Source of the DNA: Maylandia zebra
Lineage: Eukaryota > Chordata > Actinopteri > Cichliformes > Cichlidae
Direction of reading: 5' to 3'
DNA length: 64,000 nucleotides
NCBI RefSeq assembly: GCF_041146795.1
Contig: NC_135182.1
Location: 312,501-376,500, forward strand
How positions within the stretch are numbered: the stretch's first letter is position 1; each line of letters starts with the position of its first letter. Both the position numbers and the translations under genes were made by a program. The notes beneath the pieces are model-generated. The model saw only the letters and a list, made by a program, of their open reading frames with translations. It made no database searches and was not told the origin of the DNA. Positions 20,448-32,800 of this stretch are shown in pieces.

Positions 20448-20734
20448 GATAGCTTGTTAATAATGGAATGAAAATTATTGATTGTTATTAACTTGTGAAA
20501 AAGAAGTGTAACAAATCCACATGTTATGTTCTTACACCCTTACAGAAACTGTGACTCCTTCACAATGTCAGGTAAATGTCAACTCATGTTGAATAATCAA
20601 CCAATCAAGCCTTTTATTATCACATGCAATGTTACACGTACAACTGCAATGAAAATTTCACCCCCTTCTGACCATACATATATTGCTTAAACATCCCATT
20701 GGGAAGGAAGGTCAGAAAACAATTTAATTCATAG

Positions 20735-22873
20735 ATGAGGGGAGAGGAGGAGAAAAAAGAACTACAACCAGACAAAGCTCCTAGAAGACTGAAATGGATG
20801 ATGGTTGCAGCATGCAAAAAGAAAATGATATCTGTTGACTACAGCATATGCTTTCTCACAGATTACCTTGTGGGAGTAGCTGGACCAAACTCTATTGGTA
20901 TTTCAAGTTTGAAATCCCTGTTTGACCAGACAAACATTTCAGATGAGGTACCTCTTGACATAAAAATCCTTTTATGTTGTCATAAAACTAATGTTAAATT
21001 CTGCTTTAAATACACTTTATTGTACAATTTACTTAATGAATCGTATTCCTTAGTTCTGTTTTTATTTATATGTATTTATTTATTTGTTTTATAAGGTAAT
21101 AGATGGCCTAATCTATTTGCAGTGTGAGGTATGTTGAAAAGCTTGTTTGATCATAATGACATAGCATGTTTACGTTTTTTGTAATGTATTTGAAAACATA
21201 AGTGTATTTATGTTATTTTTATAGAATTTCCCTCACATTTATCCAATACCAAGCCAAATCACTGGAAAAATTTTGGATGGGTCCACAAGAGCACAAAGTG
21301 CATACTTTTTGAAGGTATGACTTGGACTGTGGTAACTATGTTCTTATCACAAAGGGTTTATAAGTTGCCACTATAAACAAACAGCGTTTTCCAAAATTGA
21401 AGCCTTGTCTGAAGAACCTGAAAAATACCTTTCTGAAACCTTTTCTGTGTAAAGACTTGCTCAAAAGCAATGCACACAGATTAAAACATTTCTGTCTTGG
21501 CCAACTGATAAAGAAAACCAAAAATTGAGTGGTGCGTGTTGAGTCTGTGGTCTTGATTTGTTTCGTACACACTATAGAACTTAATTAATGTAAACAAAAA
21601 ATGACACTTTCTATATGTTTGTGTATCTGCAGAATTAATTACAAGTCTCACCTGACAAGCTTTCGCAGTTTTGCAGTGTCATTCTTGACAGAAAAACATA
21701 CTTGTCACATTATTTTTATTTCCAGAAAAACATCTTTCAGATGTATGAGAAATTGATTGGAGCCTGTCTGGAAAACGGCAGCCACTGGACCTTGTTTGTA
21801 AGTTGCACAGATTTTGCACTCTCTCTAGTGCATGATACTTTTCAGTGTCCCTCATTAGGAAAGCTCAAGGCCCAAGCCTACCATATCCATCTTTTTACAA
21901 AACAGTTTTGTGACATACCCAAGAGGACCATAGCCTATATGAATTCATTTGGCGAGTCGGAGGTCAGAAAAAGTGCGGTGTTGAAAAACTGGAGGTAATT
22001 AATTAACATATTTAACATAACATATTTAATTTAATTGAAATCATTACCGAACGTGGTTATTGATTTCTCTATATGCTTTTTATTTGTAATAACTGCCATC
22101 TCTCAGCTCATTTGCTTCAGCAAGAGGCTGCACTGGAGAGTGGACTTTGTCACATGTGAGCCACCCACATCAACAGGATGGGAACTCATGTGGAGTGCAT
22201 GTCATAATGGTACTGAAAACTATAGCTTTAACCTATATAAGTAATGTTTACATTTTTGTCTATTCAGTTTTTAAAGCCTTAGAGGCAGGATGGTAAAATC
22301 TCAATTTTTGTTGTAGATTGAACCATTTCAGCAGTAATGCTTTGGCTTTGGTTGCTCTATTTTTTTTTCTCGGGGGGTGTAAAAAAAAAACCCATTTCTT
22401 TGTTAATCTAATTCTTTTTGTTCTTTTTTTTTTTTTCTTCGTCAATTATTAGTTTCCCCAATCTCTCATTGACGGTAAAACACAAGTGGAGGAGTACAAC
22501 ACTGAAATCACAAAGCTCAGGTCCCGACTTTGCCACTACTTATTTTCCTCAATAGGTAAAGATAAAATTAGCCGCCTTCTTTTTCTCTAACATTGGAAAA
22601 TGTAACTTGTACTTAAACAAATTATATTTTGCAGAACGAACTAGGAAGTGCAGTCAGTGCTGGTGTGTGATTGCAGCCAAAGACCGGGTACACTATGACA
22701 TGTCCTTAGCCATATAGATTGTTTATATAATGGACTTTGTTCATTTGTTTTTTGTTTGTTTATTTCTTCTTCTTTTTTTTTTTTTAATTCACAGGTGCAG
22801 TGCCAGAAATGTGGTGCATACAAGCACATGCGTTGTTCAAAGTCTGTTTGTGGCATCTGTATCTTCTGTGAGA
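20735..22873 (+). CDS. Ulp1-like (C48 family) cysteine protease with Cys-rich tail, 8 exons
   Basis: Exons with matching phases and GT-AG borders: 20,735-20,947; 21,225-21,314; 21,726-21,797; 21,906-21,994; 22,125-22,209; 22,453-22,555; 22,635-22,687; 22,795-22,873 (about 260 codons). Catalytic order of the SUMO-protease fold: GSHWTLF (His, 21,783-21,785), IAYMNSFGE (the usual Asp position is Asn, 21,942-21,944) and QQDGNSCGVHV (Gln and nucleophile Cys, 22,189-22,191). The last two exons add CSQCWC and CQKCGAYKHMRC-type cysteine clusters, probably a zinc-binding module. Such proteases cut SUMO-like or other Gly-Gly bonds; several transposon groups carry them, role unknown. The exon with the Cys uses the second AG of CAGCAAG. 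A start before 20,735 (ATGTCAG|GTAAAT near 20,565) is possible but its phase does not fit. The end is lost or displaced by the Tc1 insertion at 22,889. Confidence 0.75.
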
Positions 22874-22888
22874 GTAAGTCACAATATA

Positions 22889-23563
22889 CAGTTGTGGTCA
22901 AAAGTTTACATACACTTGTAAAGAATAGAATATAATGGCTCTACCGAGTGTCCCGTTATTTCTAAAACTCTGATTTTTCTCTGATAGAGTGATTGGAACA
23001 GATACTTCTTTGTCACAAAAAACATTCATGAAGTTTGGTTCTTTAATGACTTTATTATGGGTTAACAGAAAAAAGTGATCACATCTGCTGGGTCAAAAAT
23101 ATACATACAGCAGTGCTAATATTTGGTTACATGTCCCTTAGCCATTTTCACTTCAATTAGGCGCTTTTGGTAGCCATCCACAAGCTTCTGGTTGAATCTT
23201 TGACCACTCCTCTTGACAGAATTGGTGCAGTTCAGTCAAATTTGATGGCTTTCTGACATGGACTTGTTTCTTCAGCATTGTCCACATGTTTTCAATGGGG
23301 TTTAAGTCAGGACTTTGGGAAGGCCATTCTAAAACCCTTATTCTAGCCTGATTTAGCCATTCCTTTACCACTTTTGATGTGTGTTTGGGGTCATTGTCCT
23401 GTTGGAACACCCAACTGCGCCCAAGACCCAACCTTCGTGCTGATGATTTTAGGTTATGTTGAAGAATGTGAAGGTAATCCTCCTTCTTCATTATCCCATT
23501 TACTCTCTGTAAATCACCAGTTCCATTGGCAGCAAAACAGCCCCACAGCATTATTATGCCGCC
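22889..23563 (-). mobile_element. Tc1/mariner element, half only
   Basis: Begins at a TA with CAGTTGTGGTCAAAAGTTTACATACAC..., a Tc1-type terminal repeat. On the minus strand (23,563-23,160) it encodes the second half of a Tc1 transposase: GGIIMLWGCFAANG, SWVFQQDNDPKHTSK (second Asp of the DDE site), VLEWPSQSPDLNPIENMW (third acidic residue region). The first half and the other terminal repeat are absent: the element stops where the LINE begins at about 23,564. The coding part has no stop, but the element cannot move itself. Confidence 0.9.
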
Positions 23564-24811
23564 TACAGGGAGGAGGTGGATCGTCTGGCTGAGTGGTGCG
23601 ACACAAACAACCTGCTGCTTAACACCGAGAAGACCAAGGAGCTCATCGTGGACTACAGGAGGAATGCTGACCCACATCCACCCATCCACATTAAGGGGAT
23701 GGCTGTGGAGCGTGTGAGCAGCTTCAAGTTCCTGGGAGTCCACATCTCTGAGGATCTCATCTGGACGACCAACTGCTCCAAGCTGGTCAAGAAGGCTCAC
23801 CAGCGCCTCTTCTTCTTGAGGACTCTGAGGAAGAACCACCTGTCCTCAGACATCCTGGTGAACTTCTATCGTTGCACCATCGAGAGCATCCTGACCAACT
23901 GTATAACAGTCTGGTACGGGAACTGCTCTGCCTCGGACTGGAAGGCGTTGCAGAGGGTCGTGAAAACTGCCCAGCGCATCGCCGGAGCACCACTTCCTGC
24001 CATAAAAGACATCTACAGGAAGCGGTGTCTGAAAAGGACTGGGAAAATCATCAAAGACCCCAGTCACCCATCACATGGACTCTTCACCCTCCTGCCCTCT
24101 GGGAGGCGCTACAGGAGCCTCCGGACTAAGACCACCAGGTACCGGAACAGCTTCTTCCCCACAGCTGTCAGACTCCTGAACTCTGCCTCCTGACATCTGA
24201 CCCACGTTAAAACATGGACTGAACATACACACACCCACAATGGACAACTGTACCCTCAAACACACAATAATAACATGGACTGAACCACCACTCACAACCA
24301 CCAGCACTTTATATAGCCTCTGTAGAATTATCCACATATCTCACTTATCTTAACTGCACTACTGTATAGCTCTGTGTAAATAATCATTCTGTACATACGA
24401 TAATTTTTAACCCTACAACTGTTTACAACTTGCACAGTTCCCATTTCTGTATAGCTGTATATCTCAGATTCTGTAAAGTTATTTATTTCATATTCTGTAT
24501 AGTTTTTCATATTTATATCCTGTTCATAGCCTGTACATAGCTTGTACTCACTACAGCCTGTACATACTTATAGTTATAGAATATTCACAACATACTTCAT
24601 ACCGTGTACATTATAACATACCATAATAGACCCATTTCTGTAGTATACTCACATATCTATATTATTGCTAATATATATTGTAATATATCTATATCACTAA
24701 AGCACTTCTGGATGGATGCAAACTGCATTTCGTTGCCCTGTACCTGTGCATGTGCAATGACAATAAAGTTGAATTCTATTCTATTCTATTCTATTCTATT
24801 CTATTCTATTA
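23564..24811 (+). mobile_element. 5'-truncated L2/CR1-like LINE with (ATTCT)n tail
   Basis: Starts inside the RT coding region and ends in seven or so ATTCT units (about 24,773-24,811). The 3' untranslated part (24,194-24,772) is rich in TATA/TGTA words and carries ACAATAAAGTTGAATTC just before the tail, serving as cleavage signal. It sits against the broken Tc1 on its left. Confidence 0.85.
23573..24193 (+). pseudogene. LINE reverse transcriptase C-terminal part
   Basis: About 205 codons in one open frame: EEVDRLAEWCDTNNLLLNTE (just after the RT catalytic box), KTKELIVDYRRN, FKFLGVHISEDL, NCITVWYGNCSA, the QRVVKTAQRIAG helix and the closing LLPSGRRYRSLRTKTTRYRN and FFPTAVRLLNS. The catalytic RT motifs themselves and the endonuclease are missing by 5' truncation, so it codes for no active enzyme. 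Confidence 0.85.
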
Positions 24812-26344
24812 GTGGACCTCGTAGGTTTTTATTCTGTGCAATTGGTAATTGACTGGGTTTAATTTAGTGGCCTGGAAAACAGGCCGGAGGGGTCTGGTCA
24901 TTTTAACCCCCTAAGACCCGAAATCTTCCATGGCATGCATTTTTAATTTCTCTTTGATATTTGGGCCGATTGGAACCCGATGAATGTAAAAAGAAAGAAT
25001 TACCAGATTTTTTTTTTTTTTTACCTAATTTTTGTTTCTGAGAAAAATGAGAGCCACATATGAGGACATTCATTTGAAATTTCGATAGAACAGTTGCAGT
25101 ATAATGTCTTCGTAACTGTAACTCAGGCACTTGTTGATCAAGATTTAGTATTTTGGTCTAAATAACCCAAAATCTGATGTCCACATATGTGGATGCCAGG
25201 CTGGAGTAAAGTGTTAGAGCTATTTATACCTATGTAAACTTTTATACACTGGTTTTTACCTGTCTTGTTTCAGAAAGGTTTAAAAGGGTAATGTCCACAG
25301 TTTATTTGTTTATTTATTTATTTGTTTGAATTCAACATATTTTATTAAAGTAATTGAGCTTGAACACAGAAAAAACTGAATCAAATAATCATAAAATCAA
25401 ATCACTTGCACTATACTGAAGTCTAATCTACTCTGAGCTAATGCCGGTTTCCAACACTAATGATCGGGTGAAGGAGAGAGATGAGGGTGTGCACGGCCAC
25501 TGGTGCTCTTATCCCTGTTCTGTGTGATACAATCCAACAGGAAAGCAGTCAAACCCTTGGACATTAGCCAAGTTAACGTTCACAAATATATACACACAGA
25601 GGAACTCTGAGCCCCAATGTCAGCATTAGCACAAACATGCCACTTCATACCAAATCTCAGTGTGAGGTCAGGTGTTAGTCTCATTCCATTATTCTGGCTA
25701 TATTTTCTTACTCATCATTACTATTAAACTTATACTTAAGACTAACTATTAACAAAATCACACCCCAATAACTCATTTATTACACTTTGTATTTAATCAT
25801 AAAAAGGCTGGATGTTGAAACCTTTTACTTCTATTTTGTATGAGCCGGGGGTTCTCAACAGCTGATACTCTATGTCCAAAAAGTGACAGGTATCGTTTTA
25901 TGGAGCAAAAAACTTAAGAGCGCATATTTTATAAATAATACCAACAATTACAAATGCAGACCTTTAATAGTAATAAGTAATCCTTTATTTATAATGCATA
26001 GCAATATAAAAATAGTAACATATGAAAATATTACAATGGGCACAGATGAATTTGTATCAAAAACAGCAACCAAGCCAAAGTAATGAATAACACACATAAA
26101 TAACAACTGCTTGAGAGAGCAAACAATTTCTTTTCATCTGTTCCTTGGCAGAAAGTTAAGACAGCTATTCAGCTTTAGGTTTCAATAAACAGAAGTAATG
26201 GATGCAGTCCCTTTGAAATGTCACACAAAAGTCTACTTGTGCATATACTTAGCTTTAACTCTTCTCTTTTTTGTTTTGTATTCCAAAAGGTTTTCATTTT
26301 CTCCAGAGGATGTCTCTCTTTCAGTGGTTATCGACTGTTCACAT
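24812..26344. other. Non-coding space between the two convergent genes of the giant element
   Basis: No recognisable protein. A MITE-like edge, TTAACCCCCTAAGACCCG, occurs at 24,903, but I cannot find its partner end. The last exons or 3' ends of both convergent genes may reach into this area. Confidence 0.4.
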
Positions 26345-29300
26345 TCATTTTGTTAGGGTTGGAATGTCGATGCTGGCCGAACGTTTCTTGCTAGAATGCA
26401 ATGGCCTAATTTTGCGTGCATTATCTGTCGTCTTTATTTCGTACTGGCATATACTTTTGCCTACTTCTTGTTTTGTTTTTAAGACATTTGTATGCAGTTC
26501 ATCTATCATTGCAGTAATGCCCTCTGGAATGAATGCCCACTGTTTAACTGTGTCTAAAACAGCATTTAGTTTTCCAACCGCATCTTCTGTGCATTTTTTG
26601 TCTGTGCTTTCAACTACAGGAGTGTCATTCAAAGTTGATAGAGGACTTTTCAGAGAGTTTTTCATTTGTTTAAAATGGCTACAAGCCACCTTCAAGCAAG
26701 CACATGTGTTATAGTGAGAGAACGTACAACAAGTGCACTGAAGTGTTTCAGCCGATGCAAAAAACCACAGCTTTCCAAACAAACTTGGCATTTTTATCAC
26801 TTTCAAGTCCTCACAGTGTACAAAGTAATGCCTTTCTTTCACTGCAATTCTTGCCAAGGTAGAAATGTCTGTTTCCATGTTTGGATAGATGTCATTGTCA
26901 ACCTCTGCTAATTTTGCAAGTAACACTAGATGCTTGAAAAGAAGTCCTCGTAAGCCATATGTACAGTTGCAGTAGGACTCAACAGGGCAGACATCATACA
27001 CTATGTCTTCTCTTGACTCAGATGGGACTTGATATGCATTAACTCCATGGCTGTTCTTGACTGTAATTTTAAGAGCCCAACCACTTTCCATCAGTCTTGA
27101 AGCAGAGTCTGAAACTTGAGACAAGGTGTCAGCAAACCTGTTTTTCATGCGGCCCACATCTTGCAGGGTTTTTATGACTGAGAAGTAGTCGTCGGCCTTC
27201 CCTAGGAGCACTTCAATCAGATCATCCAGACGCCTATTCGTGTAGCCAGATAAAAACTGGTATTTCAGGCGGTGGAAAAATCTGAAAAACAGTTATTTGA
27301 AATGATTAGTAACTGTAATTGAAGGAATTTAAAGTTTAAATCAAGACTGTATTATTTTTTTAAAAATTGGAATACCTATTGCACAGGTCTTTTATAAAGG
27401 AATGCTCTGTGCCGGTTTAGCTGATTTAGGCAAATCCACCTACTCTGTTTTTTGTTGTGATAACATAAAAAACGCTGCTAGAATTTAAAGGATTTGCCTA
27501 AAACCTGTTCTGGCAATGACATGACGAACCTACTCAGTTTAGCCTCTTGGATTAAAGCATAATATCTTTTTTTCAGCAATACAATCGAATGAGGTCAAAA
27601 TAATAAATCATACCTTTCAATCACATTGTTTGTTTCAGAACGAGCGTGACTGAAGCGACGGCCGTAGTCACACCACATGTGGCCAATGCCTTCCCAGTGC
27701 TTCTGAAAATACTGGCACACCAAAGGGTATTGCTTAAATGTCTGGCAGAACTCTGCTGATGTGGCTTTAAAGTCGTCCTCCTAAGAGAATTGGATGCAAC
27801 AGAATATATTTCAATCCATTTAACAGACCTATTGAAATCTTTAATATTATGTATTGAAGCCCTTTTCCTTTTATTGAATAACATTAAGAATTTTAAGTTA
27901 TTAATAATATGTCGTCTTTTTGTATTAAGAAGCAATTATTTCTTACCTTACAATGGCTAAGAAGGAACACTAAACCTATAAGCATATTTGGTTTCAGCAT
28001 CTGTCTGTGAAAGAATCCCACTCACAAGTTCTCCTGCACAGTGGGTGACACAATGATGGTCTGCACAGCTTAAGTACTTGTTTTGATAAGCAAGATAAGA
28101 AGCCAGTTTTAGAAATTGTTTCAAAAATCTATTTTGTATCTCTCTGTAACTTTTTTTAGCAACTGAAAGTTATTATGCTCTTAGTGTAATCAAGAAATCA
28201 AAATGTGAAATAGACAAATTACACTTACAGATGTGCAAGCTTTCAGCTTACAAAAGAAAGAAATGATTTAATTTCTCTTTTGGGTGTTAGAAAGCCCATG
28301 GACCCCGGACTCTGATTTTGAAAGCCATCGATTAACAGCCTGTGAATGTAAGAGAAAAAAAGTTAATCTGGAGAGAGAGACAGAGGAGCAGCTGTACAAA
28401 AAGCATAAAAGAAAGCTGACGTCCAAAAATAACTTTGTCACTCACTGGACAAGAGGACCTGTGCATTACAGAAATCAACCAGGCAAACGTATTTTTAAAT
28501 GTTAAAAAGAGCTTTGGGAAGCAGCCACCAGAAGATGAGTGCACTGTGGTCTTAAATGGATGGACAAAGTCACTCAACATTTTATCCCTTTATATTCATT
28601 AACCTGAGTAGGTGAATATCACAATGAGGCAAATCATAACAACAGGACCCTGTTGTAAAAATGTGTTTCAGGTCCATCTTAGACAACGTGAAAAGAAAAC
28701 AATGTGGTTTACCTGCAAGACATGGTACCAGCATAGAAGGATAGCTGACTCTGGAAAAACCTTCTGCAAAGCATTTATTTCCGCAAAGTCTTTGTCAACC
28801 ATAAATGCTCTACAGAAAAAAAGAAAACACTAAATGAGATTAAACAGTATGAAAATGTTTTTGCTATCTCAAAGCACCACTTCAATGCCAAATTAAACAT
28901 TTCAACTCACAAGTAGATATATAAAATACTGCATACAGCCTATAGGAATAACTTTAACAACTGGAAAGGAAAGTTTTTGCAGCCCATGCTGCAGCTATAG
29001 CATTAGATTCTGGCATGTTATAACTTTTTTGAAAAGGAATTATTTCAAAATTAATAGCTGTCAATGTATTATTTACCTCGGGGAAGTTGTGAAAAGCTCA
29101 CAAACTATTCCAAGAACAGTTTCCAGGGTTTTCTGACTTTCGTTGCTGACAATAGCATAGGCCACAGGGACTCCATGCCCATGATCATCTCTTACAACAA
29201 GTGTGAATAAGGGAAATGAATACTGGTTAACGCAGTGCGTGGTGTCAACAAATACTAACTGTTTTGCATAGTTCTCCATGTTTGATTTCATTACAGGTGT

Positions 29301-29822
29301 CTGCAAAACAATCATTAGTTCTTGGTCAGATGTGTATGGTTGATAGAAGAGAACATGTTCTTGATGTTTTCCATTAAGTAAGGTATGTACACATTGACTG
29401 TCTCCACAGTTAAAGTGCTTCTTCCTCATCATGCAGGTTCTAACACTGTCAATGTCACGTGGTGTGACAAAATGCTCTCTGTTGTGAAGATCTCTGTGTC
29501 CATGTTCTTTGGCCCATTTATGACATTCGGTTAGTATGATGGCTGGCTTAGTTCCAAGGGAAAGCAGTTCCTCAATCTTCCTCCTCAAATCACTGGAAAT
29601 ATTGTTGAAATGTGCGTCTTTTGGGTCCGAAGGATCATGCCCATCATGCTTATCATATGTACGCTGCACGATGACTGTGTGGTCTTTCCAACATTTGAGT
29701 ACTTTAAATGAAACATAGGCCTTACAGCCCACTGCTCTGTAGCTGTTTCGACTTTTTTTTTCCAGCTCTGATGCAGTTGAATTTGTAATAGTCTCTTTTC
29801 CTGTCTTTACCTGAGGCCACAT
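26345..29822 (-). CDS. MULE transposase with SWIM-type motifs, multi-exon
   Basis: Minus-strand exons with compatible phases: 29,822-29,077; 28,809-28,713; 28,339-about 28,270; 28,004-27,947; 27,780-27,614; 27,281-26,345 (stop). N-terminal part resembles a FAR1/FLYWCH-type zinc domain (CKAYVSFKVLKCW, DKHDGHD). The DDE core is readable: VFVDTTHCVNQYSFPLF (Asp, 29,244-29,246), FMVDKDFAEINALQKVFP (Asp, 28,794-28,796) followed by LLCWYHVLQ, and SHARSETNNVIERFFHRLKY (Glu, 27,634-27,636). The C-terminal exon has SWIM-like clusters (SYCNCTYG...LFKH and LQCTCCTF...CSHFK). The enzyme would cut the element's ends. One donor (end of the 28,339 exon) is not visible and an in-frame stop follows, so this junction may be broken. 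The true N-terminus lies at 33,316, separated by a LINE. Confidence 0.8.
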
Positions 29823-29838
29823 TTAAACATTTATATTT

Positions 29839-32800
29839 CCAGTGCGCATGCGCCAACCAGCGTGCAGCCTGTTACAGTCGCTCCTGCTTTTCTCTTAGTT
29901 TAGCTCTTTTTTCTTACGTATTCTTTTTTTTTCTGACTTGTATTTTCCTCCGTTTTCTATCTCTTACTCAATCATGTGGATTGAGAGAGTTTTTGTTCTT
30001 CTGGTGGCCGTGGAACTGTTACTTTTATCATGGAACGGGACCGCGGCACATCTCCTACACGCACGGACTGTTTACTCCAGAGATCAGCTGATCGCCCTGA
30101 TGCCGGCCGGCTCGCTGGCCAGGCCCGCAGAAGTACCAGCTGAAATTTGGAGGAAAACACATCGGGGATGCAGAGGTCAAGGACAGAAGAGAAGAAAAAA
30201 GGTGACGGTGAGACAGCGGAGGCTCGAAGCGAGGAGGAGGTTTAAACCGTGTCTGCCGTCTATCGTGATGGGAAATGTGCGATCGTTGGCAATTAAAATC
30301 GACGAGCTCTCAGCACTGGTACGGAGTCAGAGGGAATACCGAGAGTGTAGCCTGATGTGTTTCACCGAATCATGGCTGCACCAGGTCATTCCCGATGAGA
30401 ATGCTTCCGTGGAAGGCTTCCACACTGTTCGGGCGGACAGGGACAGCATCGCTAGCGGTAAGCGTAAAGGAGGTGGGCTTGCTGTTTTAGTTAACAACCG
30501 GTGGTGTAACCCTGCCAACATAACAATCAAAGAAAGGATTTGTTGCCCGGACACTGAACTGTGTGCTGTTGGACTCAGGCCGTATTATTTACCCAGGGAA
30601 TTCTCTCACGTCATCTTGGTGGCTGTTTATGTTCCCCCCTCTGCTAACCCCACAGCTGCATGTGACACTATCCACTCTGCCATAGCTCGGCTACAGACTC
30701 AGCACCCGAGTGCCTTTATTGTGATCTCGGGTGACTTCAACCATGTATCACTGGACAATACACTAACAACATTCAAACAATATGTGGACTGTCCCACCAG
30801 GGGAGAGAAAACTTTAGACTTACTGTATGCTATCGTCAAGGATGCATACAGCTCCTCCTCCCTCCCCCCACTTGGTAGGTCAGATCATAACCTGATTCAC
30901 CTCACCCCCCGCTATGTGCCAATTGTGAGGAGGGAACCTGTGACCACCAGGACTGTCAGGAGGTGGTCAGAGGAGGCAATAGCGGAACTACAGGGCTGTT
31001 TCGAGGTGACCGACTGGGAAACACTCTGTGAGCCTCACGCCGAGGACATCAATGAGCTTACTGAGTGTATCACAGACTACATAACTTTCTGCACCGACTC
31101 CATTGTTCCAGCTCAGACTGTTCATTGTTACCCAAATAACAAGCCGTGGGTGACTAAGGACATCAAAGCCCTCCTCAACAACAAGAAGAGGGCTTTCAGA
31201 GGGGGCAACAAAGAGGAGGTGAGGAAGATCCAGGTGTTACTAAAGGACAAGATCAGAGAGGCTAAGGACAATTACAGGAGGAAGCTGGAGTGGAAACTCC
31301 AGCAGAACAGCATGAGAGAGGTGTGGAGGGGCATGAAGACCATCACTGGATTCAGGCCAACCAACAGCAGGGGAACTGAGGGAGGTGAGAATAGAGCCGA
31401 CGAGTTGAATCTGTTTTTCAATAGATTCGACACCACAGTGTCTGCTCCCACCCCCACAACCTCACCTGCAGTCAGCCTGGAATCCAGAGCCACACCACTG
31501 TGCCAGCCTCTCTCTTCACATGTTGCCTCCTGTGAGATTCCTGACACCCCTCCCCCACCCATCACCTTCACTCAATACCAGGTTGAGATGCAAATGAGGA
31601 GACTTCACTCAGGCAAGTCTGCTGGACCAGACGGAGTGAGTCCCCTCGTCCTCAAGACCTGTGCCCCCCAGCTGTGTGGAGTCTTTCATAAACTGTTTAT
31701 GCTGAGTCTGAGTCTGCAGAGGGTCCCGGTGATGTGGAAGACATCATGCCTCGTCCCTGTACCAAAGACGCCTCGTCCCAGTGGCCCCCAGGATTACAGG
31801 CCCGTGGCACTGACCTCCCACATCATGAAGACCCTGGAAAGGCTCATCCTGGACCAGCTGCGACCCATAGTAAGACCACATCTGGATCCCCTTCAGTTCG
31901 CTTATCAGCCTCGTCTCGGAACAGAGGACGCCATCATCTACCTGCTCAATCGTGTCTACACCCATCTGGACCAGCCGGCGAGCACTGTGAGGGTCATGTT
32001 TTTTGACTTTTCTAGTGCTTTCAACACCATCAGGCCGACCCTCCTGGGTGATAAGTTAGCAGCGATGCAGGTGGATGCTTCTCTGGTGTCCTGGATTGTT
32101 GATTACCTGACAGGAAGACCACAATATGTACGTCTCCCACAGTGTGTGTCTGACAAGGTGATTAGCAACACAGGGGCACCACAGGGGACTGTCCTCTCCC
32201 CCTTCCTCTTCACCCTCTACACCACAGACTTCAGCCACTGCACAGAGACCTGCCATCTTCAGAAGTTTTCTGATGACTCTGCGGTGGTTGGATGCATCAG
32301 CAGGGATGATGAGACAGAGTACCGGGCTGTGGTCGACTCCTTTGTCACGTGGTGTGAGCAGAATCATCTGCAGCTCAACGTGGCAAAGACCAAGGAACTG
32401 ATCGTGGACTTCAGGAAGACCAGGAAACACTTGACCCCTGTTTCAATCCAGGGGGTCAGTGTGGACATTGTGGAGGACTATAAATACCTTGGAGTACACA
32501 TTGACAATAAACTGGACTGGGCTAAAAACACCACAGCACTTTACAGGAAGGGCCAGAGTCGTCTCTATTTTTTGAGGCGACTGAGGTCCTTCAGCATCTG
32601 CCAGAAAATGCTGAGGATTTTCTATGAGTCTGTGGTGGCCAGTGCGATCCTCTATGCTGTTGCATGCTGGGGGAGCAGGCTGAGGGTCGCAGATGCCAAC
32701 AGACTTAATAAACTGATCCGTAAGGCCAGCAATGTTGTGGGGATGGAGCTGGACTCCCTCAAGGTGGTGTCGGAGAGGCGGATGCTGTCCAAGATAAAGA

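Larger units (their letters stand above)
19594..20459. repeat. Left long terminal inverted repeat of the giant element
   Basis: Runs parallel to the inverse of 33,809-34,649. Blocks in shared order: ACGATCTGAT, GTTGTTCCCACATCATCATA, ACCAATCACCTTCTTGTGAC, CTTTAATAAACGGTAAGCAT, GCTGTTTGTTTGCTAG, then the block ending AAATTTGTCC and the 25-bp array. AAACG|GTAAGC at 19,813 and its equal in the right end look like splice donors, so each end could supply a promoter and first exon for the gene it faces (inference). Confidence 0.8.

Noticed and set aside
22125..22209. Frameshift in the protease exon that carries the catalytic Cys
   Set aside because: With the first AG (CAG|CAAG) the Cys motif is out of frame, but with the second AG (CAGCAAG|AGG) phase and motif agree, so no mutation is needed.
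23374..23592. Plus-strand frames across the Tc1/LINE border
   Set aside because: They read antisense through the Tc1 transposase and then into the LINE, without any protein signal of their own.
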